Assembly (NCBI GenBank): GCA_023052935.1
Contig: CM041294.1
Span: forward strand, 24,260,641 to 24,324,640
Direction: 5' to 3'
DNA from: Piezodorus guildinii
Taxonomy: Eukaryota; Arthropoda; Insecta; Hemiptera; Pentatomidae
Length of the DNA stretch: 64,000 bases
The translations under genes were made by a program, and so were the position numbers. Of this stretch, positions 10,511-21,419 are shown in pieces; positions within the stretch are counted from its first letter, which is position 1, and each line of letters starts with the position of its first letter. The notes under the pieces are model-generated. The model was not told the DNA's origin. It made no database searches and saw nothing but the letters and a program-made list of their open reading frames with translations.

Positions 10511-10566
10511 AGTAATAAAAGTATTATTTTATACTTATTTTATGTAGTTGGAATTTAATAAACAGC
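10511..10566. repeat. segmental duplication, right copy (3' part)
   Basis: It matches 7380-7438 and closes the duplicated unit after the LINE insertion. Confidence 0.8.
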
Positions 10567-11085
10567 CAGGCAAAGGAATTTTCTAGAAAATTAAATGTTG
10601 AAATTCTTGTTCACAAACCACGACAGATTCGTTTATTGTGAAGTATCGTGACGATGTTTATAATTTTCAGTATGTATCTGTCCTAATTTACTTGCTGTGT
10701 ATTCCTGTAGTCTTAAGATTCTGGAAAATTAAACCTTAAACCTTGTCGTTAGGTTTTTTAAAACTTATGCTATTCCACTTAAATGTGGTGTTTTTATAAG
10801 AACTAGCTTAAAAAGTTCGAAATGGACTGTATATTATTCATAGGGGACGAAATGTCCCGGAATAAAAATACTTTTTCATTTAAAAAAAGAAAAGAAAAAA
10901 CGGCTTATGCTAACAGATAGCCATTTGGAAACCTCAATTTCGATAAAATTTTCAAGCTTCAGTTACTGTGATCAAATGAAATATAAATAAATAAACCTTA
11001 TTCAAATATTAAAAATTTTGAAAAAATGTTAACAATGATTTTGGATCAATCAGAAAATATTTTTGTTTTTTTGTGATTATAGTAC
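10567..11085. other. AT-rich intronic sequence
   Basis: I see no gene or clear repeat here. Confidence 0.4.
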
Positions 11086-11665
11086 TTTAGCCTAAATGGC
11101 AAACATATGGTGAAATAAAATTGAGGTTATATTGCGATTGTAGGAAAAATTATACAAAAAATCTACGCATAAAAACTACATATAAAATAATTGAGAATAC
11201 ATAAAATATTTGAAGATAAATAAAATAATTGCAAATACATGAAACAATTGAAAATAAATAATGTGATTGAAAATTATAAAGAAAGTAAGTTAAGTTAATA
11301 ATACATGTTTTGTTCTCTTATGGGTATATCGTTTTAGTGAAAATTTATTGTAATTACCGATTTCTTTTATTAATGGGTTTTTGGACCCTGAAGTAAGAAG
11401 CTGATTGTGAATGGGCAAGTTTTTTTTATTGTAGGAAGCTGCAAGTATTGAAGCATTGATGATATTTTCGTGTATCGGGAGAAATTATTAATTATCCGCA
11501 TTGACAATTTTTGATTTCTCTTGAGTTTTTGGAAATTAGTCGAGCAGGATGAGCTCCAGACTGGAGAGGCGTATGTGATTAAAGGGCGGATGACTGATTT
11601 ATATATTGTTAATTTGTTTTGAGGACTCAAACGGGATTTTCTATTAAAGTAAGGAAACATTTGAG
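11086..11665 (-). mobile_element. jockey/I-type LINE 3' relic (family 4)
   Basis: Minus-strand frame 11370-11660 reads PYFNRKSRLSPQNKLTIYKS, VIRPLITYASPVWSSSCS, then LKRNQKLSMRIINNFSRYT. These are the K-L-x-x-Y-x-x-x-x-x-P-x-x-x-Y-A-x-x-x-W block and the following helix typical of post-RT regions. The 3' noncoding part at 11086-11369 is shared with the copy at 12655-13460. It is truncated at both ends of the coding region. Confidence 0.78.
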
Positions 11666-11869
11666 CAAATGAAATTATTTGTATTGTATACGGGCTTTAA
11701 AAGCAAATATTTAGGATATGAACGTATCCTATGTATAATATTCAAACATTATTGTTCATCAGAGATCGGGGCTGGGGTGCTTATTTTAATTAATTTCAAC
11801 TTGTATGCTTTGGAAAATACTGACAAAATATTAATTTTTTCTAACAGGACTATTCAAAGATGAGCCGAT

Positions 11870-12400
11870 GGGGATAGATAAGTGTTTCACAAGGCAGACT
11901 CTGTCCTATTATAGGTCCGTAATGTATAACATGGACTGAATGAATTGGAAGACGAAGGAGGGGATCGATCCTGAACACGATGACATTCCCCACAGCTGGA
12001 CGCCATACAAATGCTTGGCCTGAGGGGGCCCAGTGCCGCCTAGCAATGAGCTGGCGCTTTCATGAAACAATGGGTCCTCCGTTAGCTATTGTTCGCCCAA
12101 CGGTAGTCCGTGTTAGTCCTCTTCTTGGCAGCCATATTTGGTACTGTCATTCCATATCAATTACCAACTTACACGTTGGCCGGTGGACGCACCTGACTGG
12201 ACGGTGGGATATTTGCATGAGACCCGGCTCTGTACCTGGGCGTCCCCATTATAGATACCGCCCTCCCCCTCTCTCGAGGCAAAAACAGCTGTTTCCTTAT
12301 CTTCACCAAGTTTACATCTGCCTGGAGATAACTCCCTTCTATCTCTGTCCGGGTTGATAACCGTCCACCTTCCTGTAATTGCTTGTGATTCTATTTGGAA
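11870..12400. promoter_or_regulatory. GC-rich single-copy island, candidate intronic enhancer
   Basis: GC content rises sharply against flanks, and nothing else in the window matches it. The right part holds three GATA-type motifs within about 65 bp (TTATCT near 12298, AGATAA near 12328, TGATAA near 12355), a CAGCTG E-box near 12288, and an ACAATGG SOX-type motif near 12067. A 125-codon frame crosses it (11980-12357) but has no splice signals or motif, so I read it as noncoding. Function is inferred. Confidence 0.35.
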
Positions 12401-13039
12401 CAGGTCGTAAATTTATTATGTAACTGTTTAATATTTCATTCGTAAGGTTTCGTTCTTAACTTTGTTAGTTTTTCTGCAGTAGATGCTGGATAACAGAGTA
12501 TAAGATACTACATCGTGTTATGGCTTGGGAACCTTTAACTTATAGCAATGACATACTTCACGTGCAATGTTTATATATACACACTGTAATCCTACTATAA
12601 GAAAGAAGAAAATAAACTTTATTAAGAAATTGATAAATTATTTCGGATCAGACATCCTTACATCAGCAAAATGTTTTATTTATTTGCTAATTATTATCTA
12701 TTAGCCTAAATACTTAAATACGTAGTAAAATTAAATATAGATTATATATGGTTGTAGCAAAAATTATACAAAAAATCAACTTATAAAAATGGATAAAATA
12801 ATTGAAAATATAAAATTTAGGAATTATTTCAAACTAGCTTAAGTTAACAACACATGATTAATTCTTTTATGAGTGTAGCGTTTCAGTGAAGTTTTATTAT
12901 AATTACCGATTTCCTTTATTAATGGATTTTTGTAGACTGGTGTTTGATTGCGAACAAACCATTTAGTTAAAGCTGCAAGTCCTGGAGCATTTATGATATT
13001 TTAGTGTAGCGGGGGTAATTGTTAATTTTCCGCATTGAT

Positions 13040-13200
13040 TGATGATTCCGTATTGATGGACTCCTGCAGGCAACGCCTTCACGTAGTCACCCCTGATGAA
13101 GGCCCACATTGTAGGCCGAAACGTCGGCACATAATTAAAATAACATTTATTTTAAATGTGTGTTTTTAATTTATGACCGCACCCCCAACCATCTTCCTCA
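13040..13200 (+). mobile_element. 161-bp mobile unit with 11-bp target duplication
   Basis: Direct repeats TCCGCATTGAT at 13029-13039 and 13201-13211 flank the unit and are contiguous in the LINE relic it interrupts. The insert holds the hammerhead-like motif at 13093-13122 and ends GACCGCACCCCCAACCATC, matching the arms of the palindrome at 2445-2645. It is too short to code. A Penelope-type or ribozyme-bearing non-autonomous retroelement would fit, which is inference. Confidence 0.8.
13093..13122 (+). ncRNA. hammerhead-ribozyme-like hairpin motif
   Basis: It reads CTGATGA, A, GGCC-loop-GGCC, GAAACGTC, essentially identical to the minus-strand motif at 2524-2553. The same one-base excess over the canonical hammerhead core is present. 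Confidence 0.4.
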
Positions 13201-13460
13201 TCCGCATTGATAGATTTTGAATTCTTTCAAGTTTTTGATAATTAGTCAAGCAGGTTGAGCTCCAGACTGGCGAGGCGTGAGGCGTATGAGATTAACGGGC
13301 GGATAACTGGTATATTGTATATTGTAAATTTGTTACGAAGGCTCAAATGGGATATTTTGTTGAAGTATGGGAAGATTTTATATATTAATTTTTTGGCTTA
13401 ATCGATTTTTCTATTGATATGTTCTGTGAAAGTAAGGGATTTTGACCATGGGATGGGAGG

Positions 13461-13999
13461 TGCATTTATTTAACAAATTAAATAAATCCTATTATATTTA
13501 TCATTTGTCCATTCTGTTTGATGATCTATAAATATCAGTTTCAACCTGTAAAAACGAACCTTCATAACTAACAATTTATATTGGCCTGATAAAGAATCGC
13601 AAAAAAGATCTTTTAAGCACATTGAAAGTTTTTCTGAGATTCATGCCAAGGTTAAGTCCTTTGAAAAAAGGAATGCGTTTAAACACTCGAACTATATTAT
13701 TCATGTGTTCCGACAGAATACGAGGAACGTGTCGTTCTGCACATTAGGTAGCCGTCATAGATAATGCGATATCTTTGAAGAGTACTCTCGGCTCCATCTC
13801 TTATCTTTGTGCCTCTACGGTATTCCCTTGTTGTCTTCCTCATCTATAATAATGGCTCTCTTCAGTTCATTAGTTTTTCATTGGCTAATGCAGTCCTGAA
13901 TCTGAGTTCACTTATAGTTAGATAAATGTTTATTTAGAAAGATAAAAATTTGTATCTCATTCCTTTATGAGCTTTTCTCGCGAAGATTTCATTTTTACT
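13461..13999. other. intronic sequence, no gene seen
   Basis: Moderately AT-rich, with no splice-flanked frame or repeat recognised. Confidence 0.4.
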
Positions 14000-14885
14000 T
14001 TCACTAACTATATATAGTAAGGGGAAGTATTGCGATCGTAAAAATTTTCGAATTCCAGTTTTCGACGGAAATACACGTTTTAGGGTCCCCTGAGTCTAAA
14101 TAACCAAGTCCCGCAAAAAGGAATGTGTGTGTGTGTGGTAACTCCCGGGCGGAAACGGTAAGTCCTATGAAACTGGAATTTCATATTTAAGACAAATATA
14201 CGCCCGAGACGTTAAAAACCCTTTTCGTCAAAATGAGCTTACCAGAAGAGGCACTTTATACCATGCATTTTGCACCTTTTTTTGATTTTCTCGAAAACAG
14301 TTCCGACGATTTTGATTAAACTCGCTATATCGATGTAAATTTTAATGGGCTTTAATATCATGTAGGTTTTATTTGGATAAAAATGGTCTGACAGGGCTTA
14401 AATGCCGATATTTAAATTTTCTTCCCCTAAAGTACCTTTAATTTTGTAGATTCAATAATAATAACTAGATTATCTTGTTAACGCTGATGAAAAACAGGTA
14501 AATATATAAATTGAATAAATTCGATACCCAACTAAAGGAGAAAACAAAAAATATTTTTTTAATGCAATTTTACGTTTTTGAACATAAGAGCAGTAATATA
14601 CATGTATGATATACCGTTGGAAAGCTAAAGATTTTAGAAAAAATATCATCTCATACACAAGCTTTGAAAAGTTAATAGAGAGTGATGAAATGAACATAAA
14701 CTAACTGATTATTTTAGATAATAATATAATAGATTTTTTAATAAAACACATTCTATATAAATTCAATTTGATTAATTCCTTAATAGTTTCACGTATTTTT
14801 ATCTCTAACTGTATTTGAAAATTCTTTCATTGATTTTAAAAATCGAGGTAAGTGAAAGTCGTGTGTTGCCCGCACCAGATTTTTA
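14000..14885 (+). repeat. 0.89-kb noncoding interspersed repeat (family R), copy 1
   Basis: It begins near ACTTTCACTAACTATATATA and GGGAAGTATTGCGATCG, and ends GAGGTAAGTGAAAGTCGTG followed by TTGCCCGCACCAGA. The start and the AAGTGAAAGT near the end form a ~12-bp terminal inverted repeat. Other copies are at 26995-27620, 28020-28130, 30255-31055, 31577-32500 (reversed) and 42060-42955. No conserved open frame survives across copies. The class is unknown. Confidence 0.8.
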
Positions 14886-15710
14886 GATTTGAACTACAAA
14901 CTATCGCTCAATACAAAATATAAAGTCGCTTTGAAAGGACGTGAACCTTACTATTCAAAAGCCTTGACCGACCCGTAGCAGGTCGTGACCCCAGGCCATC
15001 CTATTAGCTGAGGGGATCGACACTCTTGTTCAAACTAAAAAGACTTAACCAATCATCGAAATGTGTTTTCGAACTAATTATAGCAATTATCAACATTTTG
15101 CCCGTTGAAATGAGATGTTTTGCCTTCACTCCCCTGAAGGCTACCCGATACCATCTGCTGCCGAGTTGGATAACCTAGACCACCTGTCGGAAGGACTGCC
15201 TAATCCATTTCATATGCCGGCATTCCAGTTCAGTCGGATGAATTCATACATCTGGCTCTGTTCCTCAGTTCTTAATTGGTGTATTTTTTTCACCCACCTC
15301 CACCATTTCGATATTTTATTTTAAATATGGCCTTGTTAAATGTTCTGCTTCCGCTTTTTTTTTTTTTTTTTTTTTTTTTTCTACACAGCATAAATAAATA
15401 TAAATTATTGTTAGAAATATAAATATTTAATACTAGAAAACTAACATTACCTCTAAGAATTTTTTAATAGTAAAATGGTATGCACATTTGTATTTTAAAA
15501 AATCATATATATTTTTAATTTCTTTTCTTTTATAATTTTTTAGGAAGTTTTACTTAATATTTCACACCCAAAAATGCTCTCCTTAACTTCCTTTTATTAT
15601 ACATTTATTTTTCTTCACAATTTATTACATAGTTTTTCCTACCCCATTATCAAGAATTAATTACCAATAAAAACACTTTTTAACACACAACACATTATTT
15701 AACATTTATA
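14886..15710. other. intronic sequence with GC-richer patch and poly(T)
   Basis: Positions 14940-15330 are less AT-rich and include a 69-codon frame (15115-15324) without splice sites or motif. A T-run at about 15353-15380 could be a reversed poly(A) tail, but no element is recognisable behind it. Confidence 0.35.
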
Positions 15711-16588
15711 TTGGGTTGTTTCACATGAAATGTCCGTTTTTATAGTTTCTGAAATACATAAAGGATTTTGCAGGTCTGTTGTTTTCTTCCGAATGTATAC
15801 ATATTTAAAGTAAACAGTTACTAATCCTCTACCTTTGTATTGTAAACATTAGCTTTCTAATCAATTGCCCACTCTTTAGTATACCTCCAAATATGAACAT
15901 GGAAACATGCGATTTTCGAGTTATATTTTTGTAGACAGCTAGAAATATTTGCAAGGCGTTTGGGGAAGAGAGTGTTAATGAACGGACCATTCGCCGTTGG
16001 TTTGCTAAGTTTTCAGCTGGGGATACCGACTTGGAAAACTTGCCCCGAGGAAGACCTCCGTCCGTAATAGACAACGATGTCCTCAAACTTACAGTAGAAG
16101 GAAATCCCTACCAAACAGTTAAAGGACTCTCAGCACAACTAAATGTAGGTGCACCTACTGTTTCTAGACATTTAATGTGTATTAGGAAAGTAAAAAAGCT
16201 CGATACATGGGTACCTCATGATCTCACTGAGCGGCATGTTTCAAAACCGTGCAAAAATTGAAAGAACTGGGCCATGAAGTTCTTTCGTACCCACCATATT
16301 CTCCCGACTTGTCTCCAACAGATTACCTCCTGTTCAGGAATTTAGACAACTTCGTCAAAGGAAAACTTTTTGAAAATGATGATCAAGAGAAAAGTGCGTT
16401 TTTAGATTTTGTTTCACTTCAAAGCTCAAGAGTTTTTCAGTTCGGGGATAAAAAAGTTGGCGTCACGTTGGAAAAAATGTGTAGAAAACGAAGGTAAATA
16501 CTTCGAATAAAATTATCTTGTTTTCATATCGTATTTTTAATAAAATTCCTTTACCTTGAAAACGGACATTTCATGTGACACAACCCAA
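15711..16588 (+). mobile_element. mariner-like element, internally deleted (copy A)
   Basis: The ends are TTGGGTTGTTTCACATGAAA and its inverse with one mismatch over 30 bp. TA dinucleotides flank it (15709-15710, 16589-16590). Length 878 bp against roughly 1.3 kb for intact mariners. The HTH half and C-terminus survive but the catalytic core between them is missing. Confidence 0.9.
15893..16497 (+). pseudogene. mariner transposase pseudogene (catalytic core deleted)
   Basis: The frame starts at ATG 15893 and has an early TAG in the first helix. It then reads NERTIRRWFAKFSAGDTDLE, PPSVIDNDVLK, and VKKLDTWVPHDLTER, the paired HTH domain and linker of mariner transposases. After the deletion junction (about 16228-16250) a second frame gives LKELGHEVLSYPPYSPDLSP, TDYLLFRNLDNFV and GKLFENDDQ, covering the third catalytic aspartate region. 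The first two catalytic aspartates are absent, so it cannot transpose itself. Confidence 0.85.
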
Positions 16589-16590
16589 TA

Positions 16591-17504
16591 TATCAGTAGA
16601 ACTATTTTTATAACTAAAGAAACTAGTTCCTAAAAGTGAAACATGATTTATGGATTGATTACATGTAGAGATAAAAATAAATTAGATATAAAGTATAACT
16701 CATATTTAGAAGAAAATAATAGAAAATTGAAGTTAATAGGATTAGAGGAAAAAAATAAAATAATTTGGTTATTCATTTTCTTCATATAAGTGAAAATGTT
16801 TGTATTCTTGTAGGTTATGAAGGAAACTACCATTTCTGTCCAATGTGCTTCAGTAACAAGTCGATGTTGTCTAGACAGAGAATGATTAGTTACAAAAGAC
16901 AAATACGTTATTGCCTTTCTCTTGAGTTGAAATGCTTGTAATACACTCTAATGCTTCTTGTATATTAAGACAGTGACATTGGTTGAAGTGAAAGTGGCCT
17001 TAACGCAATAGACAAAAAAAAAACTAATCGGTTAGTTATACACTCACTCAAAAAAGTTTACATACAGCATGATTTTAATTTGTAAAGCTATTTATTTTCA
17101 ACTTAACAGTTTATCTATGTACAAATTATCAATACTAATATTATATAAAAAAATATATTTATTTATTTTCATTTTATCATCAATATATTTAAAACTAGGC
17201 AGAATGTCATTTGTAAATTTTCAGTATTAACTTTACTTGGGCCTGGGGAACTGATTTCTTTTCAATATGCTCGTTAAATAATCAGTAATTGACTAAACCA
17301 AAAGCAATAAGGAATACAAATTCATATATACAAGATATAAAATTAATGCAAATAAATACAAGATTGAATTACATGATAAGCAATATAAATATATATAACA
17401 TAGTACACAGTAAGAAATTGACAAAATCAAAAGTCAATAAAGAATACATATACTTGTATACAGGATAAATATCAGAATGAGTGACGCAGGCTGGCATTGA
17501 GGAC
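16591..17504. other. AT-rich intronic sequence and LINE 3' noncoding part
   Basis: No gene seen. From about 17260 the sequence may be the 3' UTR of the minus-strand LINE that codes at 17509-18260, but no clear poly(A) tail marks its end. Confidence 0.35.
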
Positions 17505-17508
17505 ATGT

Positions 17509-18260
17509 CTAGAGCGATGAGTAATTTGGATTCAACAATTCAGCAATCTTCTCTTCACTGAGGGATTTCGCCCACATTTTAACATTGTAGTAATAATTTG
17601 AATAATTTGGAGGATTTGTGTGAAAAAATTGAAAATTTGGAGGAATATTGTTGTACACAGTAGCAATGGAATAACAAGTCTGGTGTGTCCTCCAGTTATG
17701 TTTTGGTCTTGGCACAACTAAGCTAAAGTAATTTTTCACTCTTGTAGAAAAACTATGGTCAATCTTCCCGACTAGCTCATCCCGTCTAAAATACAGCTTC
17801 TTCATAATTGAGACCATGTATAATTTTTTTGCAGACATTACATTAAGGTCCGAGAATATATTAATTGATGGGGATCCTTTATTGATACCCAAAATTACCT
17901 TAATAATCTTTCTCTGCCCAATCTCAAGCTGAAAAAGATGTGGAGCAAAAGAATTCCCCCAAATCAATATACAATATACGACTGAATATATGCAAAGTAA
18001 ATTAATCTTAATTTATTGATCGATAAAATTCCTCTTAACTTATGGAACACATAAAAATATCTCCTCAGCTGAGCAGTGACATTAGAGATATGCGCATTCC
18101 ATCTTAATCGGTAATCAAGAACAATTCCAAGATATTGAACTTGATGAACTTTCTGAACAACAGGGCAATTACAAGGAGAGCTGCAAGCACTTCGCATGTG
18201 GATTTTCAGCTCACACTTTGGATCATCGTGATATATAGAAAAGGGGATTAATTTAGTTTT
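17509..18260 (-). pseudogene. non-LTR reverse transcriptase C-terminal fragment (family 5), one frameshift
   Basis: The upstream frame (18260 down to 17964) gives KLIPFSIYHDDPKCELKIH, VQYLGIVLDYRLRWNAHI and FHKLRGILSINKLRLIYFAY. A frameshift near 17964 leads into WGNSFAPHLFQLEIGQRKII, then DLNVMSAKKLYM and VVPRPKHNWRTHQT. These are the YLG-LD--L-W and IYFAYIQS-I-YG---WG blocks following the RT palm in jockey/CR1-like elements. It is a different family from the PRDLL-ending elements. The 5' side abuts another LINE tail at 18301. Confidence 0.82.
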
Positions 18261-18300
18261 TTTTTGGATTTATTGTAAGTAACAATAAACCTTCAAAACA

Positions 18301-18900
18301 TTTTTTTATTTATAGTAATTTACAACTGTATTAAAGAACACAATAAGTAATACGAGGAATGAAATAAAAAGTCATGAAAATGTCTTGAGAAAGAACCACC
18401 TATTTTACTAACTATTTTAAGACAGTAGGTCCCGAGGCTACCTTCTTTTCAGTCGCCTTGGAGGGTTATCAGGGATATCTAAGGAAGTTAAATTACGGAC
18501 AAGTGGCTTTGTGTGGGCAGGGAGTTTAGAATGAAAAGAGAGGTATCTATCACGGGCTATGTTTGCAACAAATGGGATGTTAAGGTCATTATGAATGAGT
18601 TGATTTGTAACAAAATAAGGAGCATTCAGGATTTTGCGAAGGATTTTTGATTGTAAGGACTGGATGCGGGAGGAATTAGAGGGTTTCGTAGAGGCCCAAA
18701 GCTCGATTCCATACGTCCAAATAGGTCTGATAATAGTGATGTAAATGAGTGTTTTGTAATATACTGGAAGTTTTGAACGTTTGTCTAATAAGTGTTGTAG
18801 TAATCGATATCTTCGAGCAGTTTCTTGTCGTTTCAGTCTTGTGTGAGGATTCCAAGTAAGGCGCTTGTCAAGATGGAGACCTAGGTATCGGATTGCTCAA
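18301..18900 (-). mobile_element. jockey-type LINE 3' relic (family 1)
   Basis: The T-rich start is the reversed tail. The minus strand encodes, with breaks, the family-1 C-terminus (Q-S-L-Q-S-K-I-L-R-K-I-L-N-A-P-Y, then N-P-P-R-R-L-K-R) and upstream the RRYRLLQHLLDKR-type region and DKRLTWNPHTRLK-type region up to 18880. It is longer than most family-1 copies here. Confidence 0.8.
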
Positions 18901-18999
18901 CAGGAGTAAGGGTCCTTCAAAACTAAGAATTTATTTATAGGTGTATATAAACTTTTTTGAATAAGTGTAATTGCTCAGAGATTGGTAACTATGGATGTG

Positions 19000-19300
19000 C
19001 CAGTTCCCATCGACGGTCGGGGTACCTGCCATATGAGCGTGAATCAGCTCAGCCTATCGTAGCAAAACTGCTCCTGCATTGTCGTCAGTTGTTCGGTCCT
19101 CGTCCAAGTTGTGTTGAGCAAGTACGAGGCCTCGAAGGTTTGCGGGTTGAAGCCGCAAGGACGTGGGTTCGAGTCTCGCCCAAGGTCCCCTTGCCTTCTA
19201 AGGTCACGCTTCCTCCAATCTCCGTCCTATATCTTGCATCCTTTAGTTGCAGTATATATTTATATATCACAGCCATCTAGCGTATATGTATCTCTATATC
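19000..19300 (+). repeat. tRNA-derived SINE-like repeat (family B)
   Basis: GC-rich segment with a pol III B-box-like GGGTTCGAGTCTCGCC at about 19164-19180 and stem-forming sequence upstream (TTTGCGGGTTGAAGCCGCAA). A convincing A box and acceptor stem are not visible, so this is not a functional tRNA. The 107-codon frame across it is incidental. Confidence 0.45.
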
Positions 19301-19477
19301 AGATCTCTGAATGCATTTTAGTAGTGCGATGGATCGCTGAATATCGTTATAGGATATCGACACGTACAATACGTATTCGCTTTTAAACGGCCGGATTAAC
19401 TTAAAATATCAACTTTAATAAAACTCTGATTCTCACGGAAAGCTTTAGTTCCTTAAATAAACTTGATAATATCAATT

Positions 19478-19911
19478 ATTATTACTATTATTTTTCCGAC
19501 GGTTCTTTACGGATGCGAAACGGTGCCGCTTACTTTGAAGGACGAACAACGGCTTAAGGTTTTCGAGAATAAGGTACTGCGTAAAATATTTGGTCCGAAG
19601 AGAGATGAGGTCACTGGGGAGTTTAGAAGGATGCAAAACGCGGAATTGTGGAGTTTGTACCCTGTGAATATAATTGAGTTGATAGCATCGCGGAGAATTA
19701 AATGGGCGCGTAAAGTTGTTGGGCTCGGTGAGGAACGGATCCCGAGAAAGTTGGTATTCGCTGAACCGACTGGTAGGCGTCCGAAAGGAGTATTTCATTA
19801 AGGCTGATCTCGGGGGCTTGGGCTTGAACGGTGAACATTGGACGAGTCTGTGCAGGCGAAGTTTGGTGGTATCGTCATCGAACCTTCGGGTTCGGTAAGC
19901 CTATTATTATT
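19478..19911 (+). mobile_element. LINE 3' fragment with hairpin end (family 6)
   Basis: Flanked by TAATATCAATT at 19467-19477 and 19912-19922. The frame reads FPTVLYGCETVPLTLKDEQR, VFENKVLRKIFGPKRDE, NIIELIASRRIKWARKVVG and GLGLNGEHWTSLCRRS. A deletion near 19790 shifts the frame. The 3' end has the cUUCGg hairpin at 19879-19894 over the stop codon, then ATT repeats. It is a 5'-truncated copy of the 61689 family. Confidence 0.88.
19879..19894 (+). other. 3'-terminal LINE hairpin with UUCG tetraloop
   Basis: CGAACC-TTCG-GGTTCG: six base pairs closed by C-G around a UUCG loop, directly before GTAAGCC and the ATT tail. The same hairpin occurs in all four family-6 copies. It may be the reverse-transcriptase docking element, by analogy with stem-loop LINEs. 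Confidence 0.6.
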
Positions 19912-19989
19912 TAATATCAATTTTAACTCCAAAACAACATATTTAATAATTGAAATTTTAGATAAAGTTTTTTTAACTTAAAAAAATAT

Positions 19990-20371
19990 GGTAAAACTGT
20001 TCAATTTGTCTGGATTAAGGACACGCAGGCATTAAAGGCAATATTTTAGCAGATACTTTTGCCAAGGAAGCGACGAAAGGCCAGGTTGATAGAAATCGGG
20101 TATCATTTTCACATCTTTATGAGAGTTGAAAGTTTCCATGAAGGCAGAGTGGCCGGAAATTTATGAAAAAGAAGAAAAGGGGGTGTTTTTTAAATCTCAC
20201 TGCCCGGTTGTGTCTATGGAACCATGGTTCGGTAACAGTAATGTACCTAGATCATGGATAAGAGCAATGTGTTGGATACGAATTAATTATGCCATCTCAG
20301 GTGCCTACTTACATATCATTAATAGAAAAGATGATGAATATTGTGAATTAAGGACGATCCGAAACATATAG
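19990..20371 (+). pseudogene. decayed LINE RNase H / C-terminal fragment
   Basis: One frame reads GNILADTFAKEATKGQVDRN, close to the G-N-E-x-A-D-x-x-A-K-x-A block that carries the last catalytic aspartate of LINE RNase H domains. VWIKD just upstream in another frame resembles the W-x-x-x-H region. After a stop, a second frame gives WFGNSNVPRSWIRAMCWIRI and SGAYLHIINRKDDEYCE, resembling the segment after RNase H that carries a zinc-binding C/H cluster in R1/I-clade elements. It is broken by stops and frameshifts. Confidence 0.55.
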
Positions 20372-20608
20372 TAATGTCATGCATCAAGTATTCTGCCCAA
20401 CGCTACTTTTTTTATAAATAAAATTAAAAGTATATTAAATAAAAATAATTTATCGTATATTGACATAATAACTAATCCCAACCTTGTACTTGAAGGGTTA
20501 GGTCACTTAATAAGCTAGCTCTGCAGGTATTAAATTATAAAACAAAGCTTATTATCGATGATCATAGAATCAAAACAAAATTTCGAATTTTTTTTATTGT
20601 AACTAATA

Positions 20609-21395
20609 ATGGTAAACCCTCGTTTTAACGAACTCCAAAAGACCAACAAATTCTCTGTTCGTTATAAAAGAATTCGTTATATCCGAAAAATATATTGTAT
20701 GTATGTTATATGTCTTGGTATAAATTCAGGTGGTTAAAAAGAAACTTTTAGCTTTCAAGTACATGTTTATTTAGAAACTACAAAAGCAGTTAAAACTATG
20801 CACTATGTACATATATCTATCTTATTTCACATTTTACATAATACTTAAAGATTAACATAAACCATCATTCAAAATACAAAACTTAAAAAGGAACATACAG
20901 TGTCAAAATCACAGAAATTCTTATAAAGTTGAAATAATAAAAAAAAAAATAATTTTATCCACTTCTTGGAGAATCGCCTTATGGAGAATCGTATTTAAAT
21001 CAATTTTCCATTTTGATTCGGATTTTCAATTGAACTTGTAGGAAACTCGAATTAAAGCAAGTAATAAAAGCAATAAAACAGAAAAACTAGCTGACACACT
21101 AAAAACCAGAAGCTGTCACATACAGGGAAGAGGTAAGGATTTGGACAGAAAGGCGCCGCTCTTAACTGGGAATTAAGACGTTTCGTAATTATTTTCTTCT
21201 TTATTTTTTGTAATAACCGAACAAATTCAATTCTGAGGTCCACAAAAGTAGTTCGTTAATTCGTTATAAGAGAATAGTTCGTTATAAACGAGGAGAAAGC
21301 ATAGTTTTCTATTCATTTTTCAAGGGACGGTAACGATTGTTCGTTATAAACGGGTGTTCGTTATAACCGTGTTCGTTAAAAAGAGGGTTTACTGT
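20609..21395. mobile_element. pogo/Tigger-like non-autonomous DNA transposon
   Basis: The left end GGTAAACCCTCGTTTTAACG and the inverse of the right end (CAGTAAACCCTCTTTTTAAC) match the pogo-type terminal repeat. Several subterminal GTTCGTTATAA repeats occur at both ends (20655-20690; 21250-21385). TA flanks the right end. About 0.79 kb with no transposase reading. Confidence 0.72.
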
Positions 21396-21419
21396 AATTA
21401 TAAATATTATTTTAAATTT

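Larger units (their letters stand above)
12655..13460 (-). mobile_element. jockey/I-type LINE 3' relic (family 4), interrupted
   Basis: It shares its 3' noncoding part and C-terminal coding with 11086-11665, in the same orientation about 1.6 kb away, and extends further 5' (to a degraded block near 13440). The coding is broken by stops and by a 161-bp insertion at 13040-13200. Confidence 0.75.

Noticed and set aside
11980..12357. 125-codon open frame
   Set aside because: No domain, no splice borders, unusual composition (W, H, P, R rich); better read as a GC-rich noncoding island.
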